DNA from: Candidatus Poseidonia sp.
GTDB taxonomy: Archaea > Thermoplasmatota > Poseidoniia > Poseidoniales > Poseidoniaceae
DNA length: 63,432 bases
Direction: 5' to 3'
NCBI GenBank assembly: GCA_030829545.1
Contig: JAURAI010000004.1
Location: forward strand, 1 to 63,432
Part shown: positions 23,515 through 33,359 of the stretch, piece after piece
How the letters are laid out: the number at the start of each line of letters is the position of its first letter
Position numbering within the stretch: the first letter of the stretch is position 1
Notes under the pieces: model-generated
What the model was told of the DNA's origin: nothing
Databases searched by the model: none
Seen by the model: only the letters and a program-made list of their open reading frames with translations
Program-made: the position numbers and the translations under genes

Positions 23515-26500
23515 TCACTGTGCCGCCATGTCGGCTTCGTTCGCTTGGGAAAGCGCCGTCACCGCGAAAAGAAGGGCTGCTGAGGCAATCAGCATCACCA
23601 AAGCGTAGAGGGTGGAAGTTCCAGCAATAACCGCCGCAGCTGCGAACATCCAAGCGACCAGCAAATCCACTGCACCTATGACACGCCAGGATTTTCGCAA
23701 TGTGATGATACCACACAGCCAGGCTGTCGTTGATGCAATCAAACCTGCAAGGGTCAACCAAACCAAGGATTGTGATAACAAGGCAGCAGGATAGAGCAAG
23801 ATGTGGATGGCCCACAGGGCTGAAGAAAGCCACAGGCCTTGGTCGCGAAGAACAACGACGCCCGCCCAAAGTACCGATGCGAGCCCCACCAAACCAGCCG
23901 TGAGCGTTGGCGTAAGTTCAAGTCCCGCAGGCTCAAACACCCACGGTGTAAAGGATTGAAGCATGAACGGGATGGCGATTACTGCCGTTAGCATGACGGC
24001 AGGTTGAGACCAGGCCAAGGCTCTGCGTATGCCAAAGAGAATCGCAAGGCCACCTGCGGGGCCCAAGGTGAGAACAGAGGCTCCAACGACCCAAGCACTG
24101 CGACCTGCGGCTGTTCGGTGGTCGGGCAAGTCCCTGCGCAAGCGTTCGCCCTCAACCCAATCGAAAGCGACGACCATGGCTAAGAGAAGAAGTTCAATGA
24201 CAAAAATGGGGGTCGTCCACTGAAGAGTTTCTCCAGCGAAGGGGTCAGTCATGAACGGAATTGGAACTTCGCCACCAACCAATAACGTCGCTAGACGGTC
24301 AAGAACCAGAAGGGCAAGCACTGCTTCAAGAGCACTCGGAATACGCAAACCAAGGTCATGACGTCCCATGAGCCCCATTCCTGCCAACAAGAGCAGGGTT
24401 CCAATCATGACGAGCTGATGGGTTGCATCATCGCCGTCGAGAACGCCCGTCGTCATACGTCCAGCGAGATGCACTGCAACAATTCCAATCATGGCGACTG
24501 CAATGGGCATTTCAACTCCCGCAAGGTCGGGAAGCCGAAGCCCGATACTGTTGGCGCGCAGACGTGCAAGGCCGACGAGGACAATCGAAAAAGCAGCACT
24601 GAAACCGAGGGCCATCAAGGCAAAGGTGGTGGCGTAGGCGATCCAGCAAGAGATGAGAAAAGTGACGCCTAGAAAGAGCATCAAAAGAACCGGCTGATAG
24701 TGGATATCTCCGACGAGGAGATCGTTGGAATCGCCCGCTGAACGCCTCGACCGCTTGCGTTGTTTTTCCGCAAGGTCAAGCAATTGCACATCAAGTTGCT
24801 TGAGTTCAACCGTCGTTTCCCCATCGGTGGTCGTCGCTGACGAAAGAAGGGCTTGCATACGGCCACGTTTTTCGGCGTACGAGGCTTCTCGCTCCTCGCG
24901 TTTGGCCAGCGCCTTGAGTCCTGCACGGACCTCACCTTGGAAGGCAAGGTAGGAACCGGTGCCGACGAAGAGAGCCAGTGCTGAAAGAAGGACGACTTCT
25001 GATTCAAACTGCTGCCCTGCCAAGGCCATGCTGATGAGAACACCCAATGCAGCCACGGTTGGGGGCAAAAGTACCTCGACGTGCGTCAGTCGTTGAAGGT
25101 ACATGAGCAAGGAAAGAGTTCCCATTGCCGTAAGGGCAAAAAGATTGGTTGTTCCAGTCATCCATTCACTGTGGCCCACAAGGGTTGTTGTACGGGCAGG
25201 GCTGAGGGAAACGATGAGGAAAAAGGTGGTGACAACCGCCAAATGAAGCGTGAGGAGACGCCCTGGTAGGGCCTGATGGAGTTCCATTTCACGTTCGTCA
25301 GCCCCGTTGGCCAACCTGCGTTTTGATGCGAGCAAGAGGACGAAACTCGCCGCAGTCAAGGCCGACGCCCAAATCGCTTCACCACCAAATCGCCACGCCA
25401 TCGCCATCGCCGTGACCGACCAAACGATCAACAGGGTACGAGGCTGTCCATCATGGCGTTCCTGCCAAACCATGCCAGCATGGGCGAGGAGAAGCATGGA
25501 CATACCGAGGTACAATCCCGTTGAGGTCAAGCCACCTGGACGAGTGACTGCGAGGAATACCACGCAAGCCATGATGAAACTCAAATTCCATAGATTGAAC
25601 AATTTCGAATCTCGCAGGCGGGCACTGATTTCAGAAAATCCAGAAAGTCGGCCTGCGAGGTTGAGATTCGCCTCGCCCATGCTCGAATTGACAGCGACCT
25701 GTTGGACCATCAGCAAACAAAGCCAAACGCCCATATCCGACTCGTTGAGAACGATGGGCAGCAGATCTGCGCTGACGATTCTACTTTCGAAATCCGTGGC
25801 GAAAATGAGCAGCCATGCATAAGGTGCGAGAACTGCAACGCCCGCCATACTTGGTGATTGTCGCCACACTGCAAGCCCAGCAATACCAATCCACACCGCT
25901 CCTTGGGTGACCAATAACAGGCGGGCACCTTCGCCACCATCGTCTGCAGGAATAAGCAATGTCAGGAGAATAACGGTGGCAAGCGAACCCATCCAAAGTA
26001 CGTGGTCAGAGACCTCGGTTTGGTGCTGAAGTAAGACGGTTAGACAGAGGACTGCAGCGATGCTAGCAAAGATGGAATAATCACCCAAACCCCACGGCCA
26101 TTCAAGGGCAAGGGTACCGGTATCAAGCAGGGCGAGCGCTGCAAGCATGAAGGGTAGAGGGGCAAGCACAATGGGCATCAATTGAGTCCATGAAACGCCG
26201 CGGACGACCAGATATGAGGCGGTAAAGGCCAAGGTCAGTAAGAGCAGTTGGGCGAGGGCGTATCCCGTTTCTGCCCGATGAGCCCCGATGGCCATCAAAG
26301 CTCCAACCATGCCCAAGGATACCGAAACAGCCCAAAGCCCTGGCTTGCCAAGACCGATGGCCTGCACCGCTTGACTTAACCAATTCTCGTGATGAACAAA
26401 ATAAGCGGCCATGCCTGCGTTGGCAGCCGTGACTGTCGAGAGAAGGAAGAAGAGAGTCAAGTCATTTTCAATGGGCAAGAGCGTGAGTGATAGAATGGTC

Positions 26501-27402
26501 CAATCGTTCGACAGCGCGTGAATTCCCACCCATAAATAGGAAATGGAAATCCCGAGACTGGCGAGGTTTCCCGAAGCACGCACCCAAGCCAATCCATGCA
26601 TGAGAGTCATGGCGACCACAATAAAAACCGCAATGCCGGTTTCTCCAAAAACAGCACCCGCTGAACTTCCAACGGCAAATAATACCAAGGCAGCCTGCGC
26701 CGCTATGGCGTCCTCATCATGCCGGAAAGCGAGACCGACGTTGAGCGCCACCAAGGCGAGCAGAAACATGCCCAATGTTTCGTTAGGGCTAAACGGACTG
26801 GAGTCAAGCCAGCCCCAGCTCCATGCGTCCAAAGCAAGACCGTAGAGTAATTTCATCGAGATAATAATCCATGTTATGCCAAGGAGTTGCATCGACGATT
26901 GGCGAATCCATCGTTCACCGAGGTAAAGACCGACCAGTGCCATGCTGAGCAAACCAATCGCACTGATGACGGGGGAAAGGACGGTGCCGACCAAGGCCCC
27001 AATGGCCGTCCAAACAACCACCATGGCGACCATCAATCCGCGCCCTAGTTGCTGTTCGCCATGGACTGCAAGATTGGTGACCGAATCCGATACCTCGGAA
27101 GATTCCTCGGTGTCCTTCATGGAAAATAATTCACCCATGTCGCCAACGGCATCGTCTCGTGATTTCTCGGCCTCTTTCTTCACAGGCGTTTTCGCTTGGG
27201 TGTCTGGCTGTTCAACCATGAATGCCCCAAGGTCGAGGCCTCCTCCCCGATTGAACTCCTTCTCACGAAGAACATCTTCGCTCTTTTGGGATGGGGCTGA
27301 CGCTGTGCCCTCCCGCTCCATGGGGGGCTGCTTTGTTCGTTTGCCCTTGAAGTTGCCCGATGGTTGAGGGGCTGAATGGTGCATTCTGGGACTCTCAAGC
27401 AT
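23515..27402 (-). CDS. giant polytopic membrane protein, 1295 aa
   Basis: Roughly the first 125 residues are polar and disordered. Then come more than thirty hydrophobic helices, broken once by a charged cytoplasmic stretch at about 830-910 (ALAKREEREASYAEKRGRMQ, VELKQLDVQLLDLAEKQRKR). Short polar loops and many Gly, Ser and Trp are typical of DUF2339-like or very large archaeal membrane proteins, but no transporter motif is recognised. It is monocistronic, 2 bp from the convergent mutase gene. Possible roles are glycan or lipid export or an envelope scaffold. The function is unknown. Confidence 0.8.
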   Translation of the reverse strand: MLESPRMHHSAPQPSGNFKGKRTKQPPMEREGTASAPSQKSEDVLREKEFNRGGGLDLGAFMVEQPDTQAKTPVKKEAEKSRDDAVGDMGELFSMKDTEESSEVSDSVTNLAVHGEQQLGRGLMVAMVVVWTAIGALVGTVLSPVISAIGLLSMALVGLYLGERWIRQSSMQLLGITWIIISMKLLYGLALDAWSWGWLDSSPFSPNETLGMFLLALVALNVGLAFRHDEDAIAAQAALVLFAVGSSAGAVFGETGIAVFIVVAMTLMHGLAWVRASGNLASLGISISYLWVGIHALSNDWTILSLTLLPIENDLTLFFLLSTVTAANAGMAAYFVHHENWLSQAVQAIGLGKPGLWAVSVSLGMVGALMAIGAHRAETGYALAQLLLLTLAFTASYLVVRGVSWTQLMPIVLAPLPFMLAALALLDTGTLALEWPWGLGDYSIFASIAAVLCLTVLLQHQTEVSDHVLWMGSLATVILLTLLIPADDGGEGARLLLVTQGAVWIGIAGLAVWRQSPSMAGVAVLAPYAWLLIFATDFESRIVSADLLPIVLNESDMGVWLCLLMVQQVAVNSSMGEANLNLAGRLSGFSEISARLRDSKLFNLWNLSFIMACVVFLAVTRPGGLTSTGLYLGMSMLLLAHAGMVWQERHDGQPRTLLIVWSVTAMAMAWRFGGEAIWASALTAASFVLLLASKRRLANGADEREMELHQALPGRLLTLHLAVVTTFFLIVSLSPARTTTLVGHSEWMTGTTNLFALTAMGTLSLLMYLQRLTHVEVLLPPTVAALGVLISMALAGQQFESEVVLLSALALFVGTGSYLAFQGEVRAGLKALAKREEREASYAEKRGRMQALLSSATTTDGETTVELKQLDVQLLDLAEKQRKRSRRSAGDSNDLLVGDIHYQPVLLMLFLGVTFLISCWIAYATTFALMALGFSAAFSIVLVGLARLRANSIGLRLPDLAGVEMPIAVAMIGIVAVHLAGRMTTGVLDGDDATHQLVMIGTLLLLAGMGLMGRHDLGLRIPSALEAVLALLVLDRLATLLVGGEVPIPFMTDPFAGETLQWTTPIFVIELLLLAMVVAFDWVEGERLRRDLPDHRTAAGRSAWVVGASVLTLGPAGGLAILFGIRRALAWSQPAVMLTAVIAIPFMLQSFTPWVFEPAGLELTPTLTAGLVGLASVLWAGVVVLRDQGLWLSSALWAIHILLYPAALLSQSLVWLTLAGLIASTTAWLCGIITLRKSWRVIGAVDLLVAWMFAAAAVIAGTSTLYALVMLIASAALLFAVTALSQANEADMAAQ

Positions 27403-27516
27403 TCACCGTAGGCGGTAGGTGATAGACCTGCGAGGTGCAAAATACTGAGGTTGATTCTCGTGTTGGTCGTCGTTCCAAGCCAAAAGGGACAAAGAGGGGC
27501 GGCGGAAACGCTCGAC

Positions 27517-29118
27517 ATGGGCGGCGTCCACGGCACCCCTTCAGGGGACCTCGCAAAACACGGAATTTCACCTTCTGGTGACGTTTACTGGAATCTTTCT
27601 GCAAAGGAATTGATCGACCTTGCCGTCGCTCGAGGAGAAGGCGTTCTCAGCGCCCATGGAGCATTGGTGACCGAAACTGGAGAGCGAACCGGTCGCTCAC
27701 CCAATGACAAATTCATCGTCGATGAGCCAAGCATTTCTGAAGACGTCAATTGGGGCGATGTCAACGTTTCCACCGACCTAGCGACCTTTGAGCGAATGCG
27801 TGCTCAAGTTGTTGATTACCTTTCCAACCAAGATTCATTGTTCGTTCAGGACCTTTACTGCGGAGCTGACTTCTCTGAAGCCTTGCCAATTCGTGTCATC
27901 AATCACAACGCCTGGCACAACACCTTTGCGCGAAACATGTTCATTCGTCCCGAGACCGCCCAACTCGAAAAGCACGCTCCTGAGTTCACCGTCCTTCACG
28001 CTCCTCACTTTGAGGCGGACGCTGAGAAAGACGGTTTGAATTCCCAATGCTTCGTCATCGTCAATTATGCTGCCAAAGAAGTCATCATCGGCGGCACCCG
28101 CTATGCTGGTGAAATCAAGAAATCCATTTTCTCAGTCATGAACCTGATTTTGCCCAAAAAAGGCATCCTGCCCATGCACTGTTCTGCGAACACCACCGGG
28201 GAAAATACTGCCATTTTCTTCGGCCTTTCAGGCACGGGCAAAACGACGCTTTCTGCCGACCCCAAGCGGGCCCTGATTGGGGACGATGAACACGGATGGG
28301 GAGCGAACGGTGTATTCAATTTTGAAGGTGGGTGTTATGCTAAACTCATCGACCTCTCGCAAGAAGATGAGCCAGCAATTTTTGGAACGACACGCAAGCA
28401 CGGAACGGTCCTCGAGAACATTGTCTTGGACGACGAGGGCGTGCCCGACTTTACCGACACCAGCAAGACGCAGAATACACGAGGATCCTACCCCATTGAG
28501 TTCATTGACAACCGCACCATGGACTCCAAAGGTGGCCATCCACAAAATGTCATCTTCCTGACCTGTGATGCCTTCGGCGTTCTCCCACCAATCTCTCGCC
28601 TCACGCCCTCACAGGCTGCTTACCACTTCATTTCAGGCTACACCGCCAAGGTTGCGGGAACTGAAATTGGTGTCAAGGAGCCCCAAGCGACCTTCTCGGC
28701 ATGCTTCGGAGAACCGTTCATGCCCATGCATCCGGGCGTTTACGCCGACCTCCTTTCAGCCAAAATGGATGAACACGGTTCAACCGCTTGGCTCATCAAT
28801 ACGGGTTGGTCAGGTGGCGCTTACGGCGAGGGCAACCGAATGAAGATCAAGTACACCCGAGCCATGCTCAATGCGGCCCTCGACGGGGATCTGAACGATG
28901 TGGAATTCATCACCGATGCTCGCTTTGGTTTCGAAGTACCAACCGAATGCCCTGGTGTTCCCTCCGATGTCTTGCAGCCTCGCACCACGTGGAACGATGG
29001 TTCAGCCTACGACGCAACGGCAGACAAGTTGGCCACGATGTTCAATGAGAATTTCAAGCGTTATGAAGAAGGGGTCTCTGCAGAAGTCAATGCCTCTGCG
29101 CCAGTACCCATCGCTTGA
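27517..29118 (+). CDS. pckA: phosphoenolpyruvate carboxykinase (ATP)
   Basis: Converts oxaloacetate and ATP to PEP, CO2 and ADP in gluconeogenesis. 533 residues from ATG 27517. The earlier in-frame start at 27451 has no support. Kinase-1 motif GLSGTGKTT lies at about residues 236-244. Others are SPNDKFIVDEP, MHCSANTT, the Mg site LIGDDEHGW (kinase 2) and NTGWSGGAYGEG. The length and motifs match the bacterial ATP enzyme and not the GTP enzyme common in several archaea. It stands divergent from the giant membrane protein gene, 114 bp away. Confidence 0.95.
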   Translation: MGGVHGTPSGDLAKHGISPSGDVYWNLSAKELIDLAVARGEGVLSAHGALVTETGERTGRSPNDKFIVDEPSISEDVNWGDVNVSTDLATFERMRAQVVDYLSNQDSLFVQDLYCGADFSEALPIRVINHNAWHNTFARNMFIRPETAQLEKHAPEFTVLHAPHFEADAEKDGLNSQCFVIVNYAAKEVIIGGTRYAGEIKKSIFSVMNLILPKKGILPMHCSANTTGENTAIFFGLSGTGKTTLSADPKRALIGDDEHGWGANGVFNFEGGCYAKLIDLSQEDEPAIFGTTRKHGTVLENIVLDDEGVPDFTDTSKTQNTRGSYPIEFIDNRTMDSKGGHPQNVIFLTCDAFGVLPPISRLTPSQAAYHFISGYTAKVAGTEIGVKEPQATFSACFGEPFMPMHPGVYADLLSAKMDEHGSTAWLINTGWSGGAYGEGNRMKIKYTRAMLNAALDGDLNDVEFITDARFGFEVPTECPGVPSDVLQPRTTWNDGSAYDATADKLATMFNENFKRYEEGVSAEVNASAPVPIA

Positions 29119-29184
29119 GTTGTCAATCGACCGTGCTTTTTGTGAGGCCGCGTCATTTATTGCTTGACATGCTGACCGCCTCGC

Positions 29185-30117
29185 ATGAGCAAGCCCCTTC
29201 ATGTCGTAACTGGGGCCTTTGGCTATTCTGGCCGATGGATTGCTCACCATCTGCTCAAGCAGGATGTTCACGTCCGAACGCTGACCAATGCGGTAGGGCG
29301 AGACGATCCTTTTGACGGAAAGGTTGAGGTCCACGGCCTCGATTTTTCGGACATGGACCGACTTGTAGCATCGGTTCAGGGAGCGGAAGTTCTGTACAAT
29401 ACGTACTGGGTGAGGTACAACAAACGGCAAAAGAACTTCGCCCATGACGCTGCGGTGGAGAACACCCGTATCTTGTTTGAAGCAGCACGCCTCGCAGGGG
29501 TGAAGCGCATCGTTCACTTCTCGGTTGCCAATCCCACCAAAGCTCCAAATTGGACCTATTTTGAAGGGAAAGTTCAGGTTGAGAAGATGCTGGAAGCGTC
29601 CGGGCATTCTTACTCCATCTTGAGGCCAACCGTACTCTTCGGTGGTGGCCGCAATGTCCTCATCAACAACATCGCTTGGATGCTACGTCGATTTCCAATA
29701 TTTGGCGTGTTTGGATTTGGCAACTACCCCATTCAACCCGTTCATGTCGAAGACGTCGCGGAAGTCGCCATTGCACAGGGCAAGGTGGCCGAGAATACCG
29801 TTGTCGACGTTACTGGGCCCGAAACCTTTCGCTACAAGGAGTACATTGGTCTGATGTCGAAGTCGATGGGCTTGCGTCGGATGATCTTTCCAATCCCCCC
29901 GATCATGGGATGGATGGTTGGGCGCATGCTGGGCGTGGTTCTCCAAGATGATGTTATCACACGCGCTGAAATCAAAGGCCTGCGTCAAGGTTTGATGGCA
30001 TCTGATGCTCCTGCATTAGGTGAGCGAAGGTTCAGTGAATGGATTGCCGAGCACGGTGCATCCTTTGGTAAACGCTACCAAAACGACCTGAAAGAGCGGA
30101 AGTATCGCAAGCCTTGA
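29185..30117 (+). CDS. NAD(P)-dependent SDR, NDUFA9/NmrA-like
   Basis: 310-residue atypical short-chain dehydrogenase. The nucleotide-binding site is VVTGAFGYSGRWIAHHLL (TGxxGxxG). There is no YxxxK catalytic pair in the usual place (YFEGKVQVEKMLEASG is the equivalent region, with Y and K retained as YFEGK). C-terminal PVHVEDVAEVAI and VVDVTGPETFRYKEYI match the NDUFA9/UDP-sugar epimerase-like branch. It may be a quinone or sterol oxidoreductase, or a complex I-associated protein. A TATA-like TCATTTATT lies about 28 nt before ATG 29185. The product is not predictable. Confidence 0.82.
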   Translation: MSKPLHVVTGAFGYSGRWIAHHLLKQDVHVRTLTNAVGRDDPFDGKVEVHGLDFSDMDRLVASVQGAEVLYNTYWVRYNKRQKNFAHDAAVENTRILFEAARLAGVKRIVHFSVANPTKAPNWTYFEGKVQVEKMLEASGHSYSILRPTVLFGGGRNVLINNIAWMLRRFPIFGVFGFGNYPIQPVHVEDVAEVAIAQGKVAENTVVDVTGPETFRYKEYIGLMSKSMGLRRMIFPIPPIMGWMVGRMLGVVLQDDVITRAEIKGLRQGLMASDAPALGERRFSEWIAEHGASFGKRYQNDLKERKYRKP

Positions 30118-30168
30118 ATTGCGTCATGAGGCATCGAGAACAAGAGTTCTCGAACCGCAGGAATTTGT

Positions 30169-30621
30169 TCAAATCGGAAGCGTATCTGGTTGGGCGCGCG
30201 TGCCGAAGCGTTGGACGCTGCCATCGCTATCGATGAGGAATTTTTCAAAATTCCAACGAATATCTCCCGAACGACCGCTCTCTGTTTCAGATTGGTTAAG
30301 GGCTGCAAATAGAGGCACTTGTGAGTCCCCGTTGACATCAACCTTTGCCATGAGAGGGAATGTTACGTTGTATTTGCTGGACGTGAATTCACAGATTTCA
30401 TCGTGTGTTCCCGGCTCTTGGGCTCCAAATTGATTGCAGGGGAAGCCAACCACTGTGAGGTCATCATGTGCTTCATGAAGTGCTTGAAGGGCGGCATATT
30501 GAGGCGTAGCGCCGCAAGCACTCGCCACGTTGACCACCAACCAACGACTTCCGCCCAGTTGACGAAGTGTCGTCTGCTCTCCACTCATAGTAAGAAATTC
30601 AACATCAAGAATATCAGTCAT
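30169..30621 (-). CDS. glutathione peroxidase-family thiol peroxidase
   Basis: 150 residues. The peroxidatic residue is cysteine C36 in VNVASACGATPQY, where vertebrate enzymes carry selenocysteine. The rest of the catalytic tetrad is visible as Q64 (FPCNQFG) and W123-N124 (RWNFEKFLI). It reduces hydroperoxides, probably with thioredoxin as in other Cys-type members. It is divergent from the cyclophilin gene and convergent with the SDR gene. A further redox protein, glutaredoxin, is at 51 kb. Confidence 0.93.
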   Translation of the reverse strand: MTDILDVEFLTMSGEQTTLRQLGGSRWLVVNVASACGATPQYAALQALHEAHDDLTVVGFPCNQFGAQEPGTHDEICEFTSSKYNVTFPLMAKVDVNGDSQVPLFAALNQSETESGRSGDIRWNFEKFLIDSDGSVQRFGTRAQPDTLPI

Positions 30622-30708
30622 ATCTCGCTGTCGTGGCCTCTCGTTATCAAGATGTGCATGGTGTCAGGCAAAGCAAATCCTCTTGAAGTGCCTCTATGTG
30701 GTCAGTCC

Positions 30709-31191
30709 ATGCAAGTCCTCATGGAAACCAGCGCAGGAAACATCACCATCGACCTCTTTCACGGCAGTGCCCCTGATACAGTGGCTAATTTTGTCAAACT
30801 CGTGAACATGGGGCACTACGATGGATTGCACTTTCACCGTGTGATTGAAGACTTCATGATTCAAGGTGGATGCCCTCACTCAAAGGACCCTCAATCACGA
30901 CGTGCTGGTACCGGTGGCCCAGGATGGCAAATTCCTTGTGAGCCCTCCGCTCTTGCACTCAAGCACGACAAGCCTGGAGTTCTATCCATGGCCAATGCCG
31001 GCCGCAACACTGGTGGCTCGCAATTTTTCTTGACCACCGTTGCTACACCGTGGCTCAACGGAAACCACGCTGTATTTGGTGCGGTCAGTGAAGGCATGGA
31101 CGTCGTCAAAGCCATCGAAGGTTGCAAGAAAATGCCCGGTGACCGCCCGTCAGAGCCACAACAAATCATTCGCTGCACCGTCATCGAGTGA
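30709..31191 (+). CDS. cyclophilin-type peptidyl-prolyl cis-trans isomerase
   Basis: 160 residues from ATG 30709 (MQVLMETSAGNITIDLFHG). Isomerises Xaa-Pro bonds during protein folding. Active-site elements: FHRVIEDFMIQGGCP (the FHR arginine), MANAGRNTGGSQFFLT (GSQFF) and LNGNHAVFGAVSEGMDVV (with His where many have the catalytic-site Trp/His). A longer frame reaches to 30403 but runs through the divergent GPx gene and is rejected. It is followed after 9 bp by the isoaspartyl peptidase gene with its own GAGGTGGA site. Confidence 0.93.
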   Translation: MQVLMETSAGNITIDLFHGSAPDTVANFVKLVNMGHYDGLHFHRVIEDFMIQGGCPHSKDPQSRRAGTGGPGWQIPCEPSALALKHDKPGVLSMANAGRNTGGSQFFLTTVATPWLNGNHAVFGAVSEGMDVVKAIEGCKKMPGDRPSEPQQIIRCTVIE

Positions 31192-31200
31192 GGTGGACAG

Positions 31201-32139
31201 ATGGTCGTTCTCGCCGTGCACGGAGGTGCAGGTGGTGACGGCCCATGGCGTGGTATGACCGACGCAGACCCACAACGATTGGACTGCATGCGTCTGCTTT
31301 TGTCGGACATCGGTCAGCGACTGGACAGTGGAGAATTGACTGCCTTGGAAGCCGTGACGCAAGCGGTCGAAGCCATGGAAGACGAGGCCTTGTTCAATGC
31401 TGGACGTGGTTCTGTTCTCGATGCTTCAGGGGCCATCACGATGGATGCGAGCATCATGCGAGGTAAGGATCAGGCAGCTGGTGCCGTGGTCGGTGTCAAG
31501 ACAGCTCGCCACCCTATCCGAATCGCTTACCACCTTCTTGAGGGGGGTTGGCCAGTCATGCTCAACGGCGAAGCCGCTGATGCCTACGGCAGAACGAAGG
31601 GCCTTCAGACGGTTGAACCAACATGGTTGATGACCGAATTGAGGCAGGCCCAATGGGCAAAATGGAAAGCAAACAAATCTGCGCCTGGGTCAACGGATGA
31701 AGACGATGAAGCCGTCCTGGACCATGATGGAATGGGTACGGTCGGGGCTGTGGCCTTGGACAGAGGTGGAACCCTTGCTGCGGCGACTTCAACGGGAGGG
31801 ATGACGGGAAAACCAGACGGTCGAATCGGTGACACGCCCATCATTGGAGCGGGGACGTGGGCTGACCGAAACGTCGCCGTATCCTGTACTGGTGTCGGTG
31901 AGGCCTTCATTCGGACCTGTGCTGCTCGGAGTTTAGCAGCCTATCATGGTACAGAATCCTTGGTTGCGTCAGGTCAACGAGTCTTGGACGAGGTTGCTCC
32001 CTATGGAGGGCGTGGTGGCCTCATCGCTGTCAATGCCGCTGGCGAGGTCATCGTTCCCTTTCAGACCATGTTGATGTATCGCGGCACCTATGTGAACGGC
32101 GAAATCAAAGTAGGCATTGGTCCGCAAACCTACGATTGA
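31201..32139 (+). CDS. isoaspartyl peptidase/L-asparaginase (plant-type, Ntn hydrolase)
   Basis: 312 residues. Self-cleaves to expose Thr180 as nucleophile at HDGMG-TVGAVALD. Cleaves isoaspartyl dipeptides formed from damaged asparagine, and L-asparagine. Other signatures are LAVHGGAG at the N-terminus, ALFNAGRGSVLDASGAITMD and STGGMTGKPDGRIGDTPIIGAG (the oxyanion and substrate loop with GRIGD). The length and the ~179/133 split match the family. It probably shares a transcript with the cyclophilin. Confidence 0.94.
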   Translation: MVVLAVHGGAGGDGPWRGMTDADPQRLDCMRLLLSDIGQRLDSGELTALEAVTQAVEAMEDEALFNAGRGSVLDASGAITMDASIMRGKDQAAGAVVGVKTARHPIRIAYHLLEGGWPVMLNGEAADAYGRTKGLQTVEPTWLMTELRQAQWAKWKANKSAPGSTDEDDEAVLDHDGMGTVGAVALDRGGTLAAATSTGGMTGKPDGRIGDTPIIGAGTWADRNVAVSCTGVGEAFIRTCAARSLAAYHGTESLVASGQRVLDEVAPYGGRGGLIAVNAAGEVIVPFQTMLMYRGTYVNGEIKVGIGPQTYD

Positions 32140-32156
32140 TTATCGTCCGTAAGTTC

Positions 32157-33359
32157 ATGACCCGTGGGCATTGCGTACCTCTCATGCCCGTGGATGCCGA
32201 TGAAGCATTACGCCGGGCAACCTTGATTCGTAGCGACCCTTCACTCGCTGGCGTAACCCGCAAGAACATCGCAACTGGCGACGATGAAGTCGAGTGGTCC
32301 TACTTCACCCCGGATGGAAGCGCCGTTGACGAGCCGGACCTCATACAACGATGGAATTCACTTGGCTTACCGCCGGCCTGGTCCGAGGTTTGGATTTGCC
32401 CCAACCCCCGAGGTCACATCCAAGCTACAGGTCGGGACGTGAAGGGGCGTTTGCAATATCGATATCACAGTGATTGGACGGAAGTTACCACTGAAATGAA
32501 GTACGATGATGTCGTTTATTTCGCGTCCCAGCTCCCTCGCCTTCGAAGGCAAATTGAAAGGGATATTGAGGGGAAAAAACTGACGCTTGAAACGGTCTCT
32601 GCACTGGTGGTCAAATTGATTGACCTCTACAACATTCGTGTGGGGAGTGACGAGTACGCTAAAGCCAACGAATCCTATGGATTGACCACGCTTAAATCAA
32701 TGCACGTTAAGCACATCAAAGGCGAACAGGCGGAAGGACGACACGATGTCGTGTTTACATTCACTGGAAAATCTGGAAAGGATTGGGAAATTAAAATTGA
32801 GGATGATCATTTGGTTGACCTCATCTTGCGTACCAACCGCCTGGGTGCAAAAGATGCAGACCTCTTCATGTATATTTCAGAAGCCGGGAATGAAGTCGAC
32901 CTCAAGGCAGAGCACATCAATCAATACATCCGAGCGACCAGTGGTGAAGGCTTTACTGCGAAGAATTTCAGAACCTGGGGCGCTACCTCCCGTTGTGCAG
33001 AGCGATTGGCGTTTTTGTCCTCAAAGCGAACTGCAGCCGAGATGGAAAAATGGTTGAAATCCATTCCTTCGGTGGAATCCATGGACAAATTGTGGTCTGA
33101 AGGCGACTGGGAAGTGCCCACCACTGACGCCGGGTGCAACAAGGCCATGCTCGCCGTCATCGATACCGTGGCCACCGATTTGGGCAACACCCGAACCGTC
33201 TGCCGTTCCTCCTACATCCACCCGTGGTTCCTCGACGCATGGAGCCAAGGACGATTGGGTGAAGCATGGGCTGAGTTCGCTGACATGCGAGCCATGGGGA
33301 ACATGACGGCGGGCGAGAGCACCACTCTGCGCATTCTCAAATCGGTCATCAACGCTTGA
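32157..33359 (+). CDS. DNA topoisomerase IB, bacterial/poxvirus type
   Basis: Relaxes supercoils through a 3'-phosphotyrosine intermediate. About 400 residues. Catalytic segments: IRVGSDEYAKANESYGLTTLK (first Arg), the KSGK loop of the catalytic Lys, GFTAKNFRTWGATSRC (Arg and following residues) and VCRSSYIHPWFLDAW with nucleophile Tyr (about residue 353). The compact size fits COG3569-like enzymes and not the much larger eukaryotic/thaumarchaeal TopIB. The frame is open from 32136; ATG 32157 or 32184 could be the start. Its first codons lie at the end of the previous gene. Such a gene is unusual in Euryarchaeota. Confidence 0.9.
   Translation: MTRGHCVPLMPVDADEALRRATLIRSDPSLAGVTRKNIATGDDEVEWSYFTPDGSAVDEPDLIQRWNSLGLPPAWSEVWICPNPRGHIQATGRDVKGRLQYRYHSDWTEVTTEMKYDDVVYFASQLPRLRRQIERDIEGKKLTLETVSALVVKLIDLYNIRVGSDEYAKANESYGLTTLKSMHVKHIKGEQAEGRHDVVFTFTGKSGKDWEIKIEDDHLVDLILRTNRLGAKDADLFMYISEAGNEVDLKAEHINQYIRATSGEGFTAKNFRTWGATSRCAERLAFLSSKRTAAEMEKWLKSIPSVESMDKLWSEGDWEVPTTDAGCNKAMLAVIDTVATDLGNTRTVCRSSYIHPWFLDAWSQGRLGEAWAEFADMRAMGNMTAGESTTLRILKSVINA

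Noticed and set aside
30472-30514. Selenocysteine in the glutathione peroxidase
   Set aside because: The catalytic codon encodes Cys (SACGAT) and no SECIS-like element is needed or seen.
30403-30708. N-terminal extension of the cyclophilin
   Set aside because: It lies inside the divergent glutathione peroxidase gene and has no cyclophilin homology.
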